7,750 nucleotides of DNA from Kuafuiihalomonas sp964477875. Lineage in GTDB: Bacteria > Myxococcota > Kuafuiibacteriia > Kuafuiibacteriales > Kuafuiibacteriaceae. The DNA lies in contig CAYZFR010000189.1 of NCBI GenBank assembly GCA_964477875.1, positions 1 through 7,750 on the forward strand, given 5' to 3'. Below, one piece after another: positions 6,136-7,750 of this stretch (position 1 is its first letter; every line of letters starts with the position of its first letter). A program made the translations under genes and the position numbers. The notes beneath the pieces were generated by a model that ran no database searches, had not been told where the DNA came from, and saw nothing but the letters and a program-made list of their open reading frames with translations.

Positions 6136-7251
6136 TCACTTCGCCATCGGGAGCTTCGCGGCGGGTCGCGACGCCGGCGTATTGATCGACTGAGGGTCTC
6201 GGATCCAGCCGGCCAGCGCCTCCACCCACTTCGGGTGGGCGTTCAAGCTGGGGATCAGCTTCACCGCTTCGCCGCCCACCGCCTTGAAGTCTTCATCGGC
6301 CTGAATCCCGATCTCTTCGAGCGTCTCCAGGCAGTCAGCCACGAAAGCAGGGCAGAAGACCGCCACGCGCTTCACGCCCTGCTTGGCCAGCTCCGGCAGA
6401 TACTCGTCCGTGTAGGGCTGGATCCACGGCGTCCGGCCGAGCCGCGACTGGAAGGTCGTCGTGTGCTCGCCGGGAGACAGCTGAAGCGCCTCTGCCAGGG
6501 CCCGGGTGGTGGCGAAGCACTGGGCCCGGTAGCAGTAGCGGTTGGCCTCGACCATCTGCGCGCAGCAGTCCGCCCGCTGGAGGCAGTGGCGGCCGGTGGG
6601 GTCGCTCTTCTGCACCTGCCGCTCCGGCACCCCGTGATAGCTGAACAGGATGTGGTCGGCGTCGAAGTCGTCCAGCGCCTCCCGGCCCACCGCCGCGAAG
6701 GCCTCGATGAAGGCCGGGTCCTCGTAGAAGGGCGGAAGGATCTCGAGGGCGGGGAGGTTCCAGTTTCCCTTCACCTCTTCCAAAACCTTCTCCACCGCGG
6801 AGCCGAAGGCGGCTGAGGAGTATTGGGGGAAGAGGGGGACCACGACGATCTTCCGGGGCTGAAGCGCCATGAGGCGCTCCAGTCCCGAGGCCACCGACGG
6901 GTTGCCATAGCGCATCGCGAGCTCGACGTGGTGGCTTGGCCCGAGGCTCTTTTGCAGCTTTTCGGTCAGCTCCTTCTCGATCACGAGGAGCGGCGAGCCG
7001 TCCTCTGTCCAGATGCTCTTGTAGGCCTCGGCGCTCTTCGCGGGCCTGAAGGGCAAAATGATCAGGTTGAGGAGCAGCCATCGACCGACCGGGTTGATGT
7101 CCACTACTCGGGGATCGCTCAGGAACTCGCGCAAGTAGCGGCGTACGTCGCCGACCGACGTGGAGTCGGGCGTCCCCAGGTTGACGAGGAGGACGCCCAC
7201 CTGACCATTCGGGCCATGCCCACCCGGGCCTCGCACCACCTCGGCGTTCAT
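6136..7251 (-). CDS. hemH: Ferrochelatase, internal-cysteine [2Fe-2S] type
   Basis: This 371-residue enzyme inserts ferrous iron into protoporphyrin IX in the last step of protohaem synthesis. The N-terminal GVLLVNLGTPDS (19-30), FPQYSSAAFG (141-150), FSYHGVPER (203-211, catalytic His206) and FCPAFVADCLETLEEI (299-314, acidic Glu309) are ferrochelatase landmarks. Residues 223-245 hold five cysteines (Cys223, 229, 230, 240, 245) in an internal segment directly after the catalytic His block. Ferrochelatases that ligate a [2Fe-2S] cluster through four cysteines in such a segment of about 20 residues are known, with Myxococcus xanthus as the described example. The C-terminus has no cysteine group of the animal type. 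I chose the ATG at 7251; an in-frame GTG at 7272 would add seven residues, and neither has a strong ribosome site. The gene is divergent from the thioesterase across 89 bases and convergent with glpD. Confidence 0.96.
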   Translation of the reverse strand: MNAEVVRGPGGHGPNGQVGVLLVNLGTPDSTSVGDVRRYLREFLSDPRVVDINPVGRWLLLNLIILPFRPAKSAEAYKSIWTEDGSPLLVIEKELTEKLQKSLGPSHHVELAMRYGNPSVASGLERLMALQPRKIVVVPLFPQYSSAAFGSAVEKVLEEVKGNWNLPALEILPPFYEDPAFIEAFAAVGREALDDFDADHILFSYHGVPERQVQKSDPTGRHCLQRADCCAQMVEANRYCYRAQCFATTRALAEALQLSPGEHTTTFQSRLGRTPWIQPYTDEYLPELAKQGVKRVAVFCPAFVADCLETLEEIGIQADEDFKAVGGEAVKLIPSLNAHPKWVEALAGWIRDPQSINTPASRPAAKLPMAK

Positions 7252-7340
7252 GTCCGCCAGCTTATTCCACACCGCCAGGCGTCCAAACCGTTTTGCTCCA
7301 CTCCGTCGACAGAAGACCCATACCGCCGCATTCTCCGTCC

Positions 7341-7750
7341 GTGCGTGATGTCATCCTCGCCGCGCCGCCGGGTCCGACCCCCCATCGCTTCCGCGTCCGC
7401 TTTCAGGACGCCGACCCGGCCGGTATCGTCTTTTTCGCGCGACTGTTCGATTTCGCCCACGACGGCTACGTCGCCTTCCTGGACGCCCATGGCATCCACA
7501 TGGCGGACGAAATTCCCCGCGGCTCCTGGATCGCTCCCCTCAGCGGCGCCGAGGCCCGCTTCCTCGCCCCCCTTCGCTTCGGCGACGACGCCATGGCCGA
7601 GGTGGTCGGAAAAGAGGTCCACGGCAGCCGGGTCCGCCTCTTCCACCGGGTCCACAACCCTTCCGCGGTCGCCGCCGTGCTCCGGACCGATCACGTCTTC
7701 GTGTCCCCCAAGGACTTCAGCCGCGTGACGCTCCCCGAACCGGTCTTCAC
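7341..7750 (+). CDS. Hotdog-fold acyl-CoA thioesterase, 4-hydroxybenzoyl-CoA thioesterase family (partial)
   Basis: The frame starts at GTG 7341 and stays open to the window edge, giving at least 136 residues. The block HRFRVRFQDADPAGIVFF (15-32) followed by a long helix (ARLFDFAHDGYVAFLDAHGI) is the hallmark of the 4-hydroxybenzoyl-CoA thioesterase/YbgC-like hotdog family, and Asp25 aligns with the catalytic Asp of the GDCDPAG motif in the Pseudomonas enzyme. Later strands (EARFLAPLRFGDDAMAEV, RVRLFHRV) fit the same fold. Such enzymes hydrolyse acyl-CoA or aroyl-CoA thioesters; the substrate is not readable here. Candidates include 1,4-dihydroxy-2-naphthoyl-CoA in menaquinone synthesis. The GTG is the nearest upstream start in frame, and no clear Shine-Dalgarno sequence is present, so the true start is uncertain. 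Only the very C-terminus should be missing, as family members are usually 130-150 residues. Confidence 0.85.
   Translation, partial: MRDVILAAPPGPTPHRFRVRFQDADPAGIVFFARLFDFAHDGYVAFLDAHGIHMADEIPRGSWIAPLSGAEARFLAPLRFGDDAMAEVVGKEVHGSRVRLFHRVHNPSAVAAVLRTDHVFVSPKDFSRVTLPEPVF

Noticed and set aside
7252..7340. Promoter boxes in the divergent hemH/thioesterase spacer (for example TTGGAC on the minus strand, TTGCTC on the plus strand).
   Set aside because: The matching -10 boxes are poor or at the wrong spacing, so no promoter is supported.
1..7750. Search for CRISPR repeats, insertion sequences, tRNA/rRNA genes, toxin-antitoxin pairs and defence genes.
   Set aside because: No direct-repeat array, transposase motif, terminal inverted repeats, tRNA-like structure or defence domain was seen by eye on either strand.

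Overview
The window is high-GC DNA (roughly two thirds G+C, with strong G/C preference at third codon positions) from a bacterial draft assembly. A block of 100 Ns at 4432-4531 is a scaffold gap. No single gene fixes the taxonomy. The closest clues are a ferrochelatase with a cysteine cluster in an internal segment (a class described from Myxococcus xanthus), a PEGA-domain envelope-type protein and separately encoded phosphorelay parts. Together these suggest a Myxococcota or deltaproteobacteria-like organism; this is an inference.

Layout, left to right: a possible 3' end of an upstream gene (1-96, weak); a membrane-anchored metallophosphoesterase on the minus strand (74-1231); a divergent PEGA-domain protein (1296-2486, +); a NarL/LuxR-type response regulator (2512-3231, -), convergent with the PEGA gene; a divergent NRDE/TANGO2-family protein (3298-4002, +), with a perfect inverted repeat in the shared 66-bp promoter region; a small stand-alone HPt phosphotransfer protein (4080-4427, +); the assembly gap; a GlpD-type FAD glycerol-3-phosphate dehydrogenase (4589-6115, +); a convergent ferrochelatase HemH (6136-7251, -); and a divergent hotdog-fold acyl-CoA thioesterase that runs off the right edge (7341 onward, +).

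The genes alternate strand often, so this looks like a run of single-gene transcription units rather than one operon. The one visible functional link is between the response regulator and the HPt protein. They are two halves of a multistep phosphorelay, with no histidine kinase in the window. GlpD and HemH are housekeeping respiratory and haem functions. I see no mobile element, CRISPR array, RNA gene, toxin-antitoxin pair or defence system, and nothing that amounts to a clearly new biological system. The points most worth a second look are the internal-cysteine ferrochelatase, the operator-like palindrome between the response regulator and NRDE genes, and the HPt gene beside the gap.
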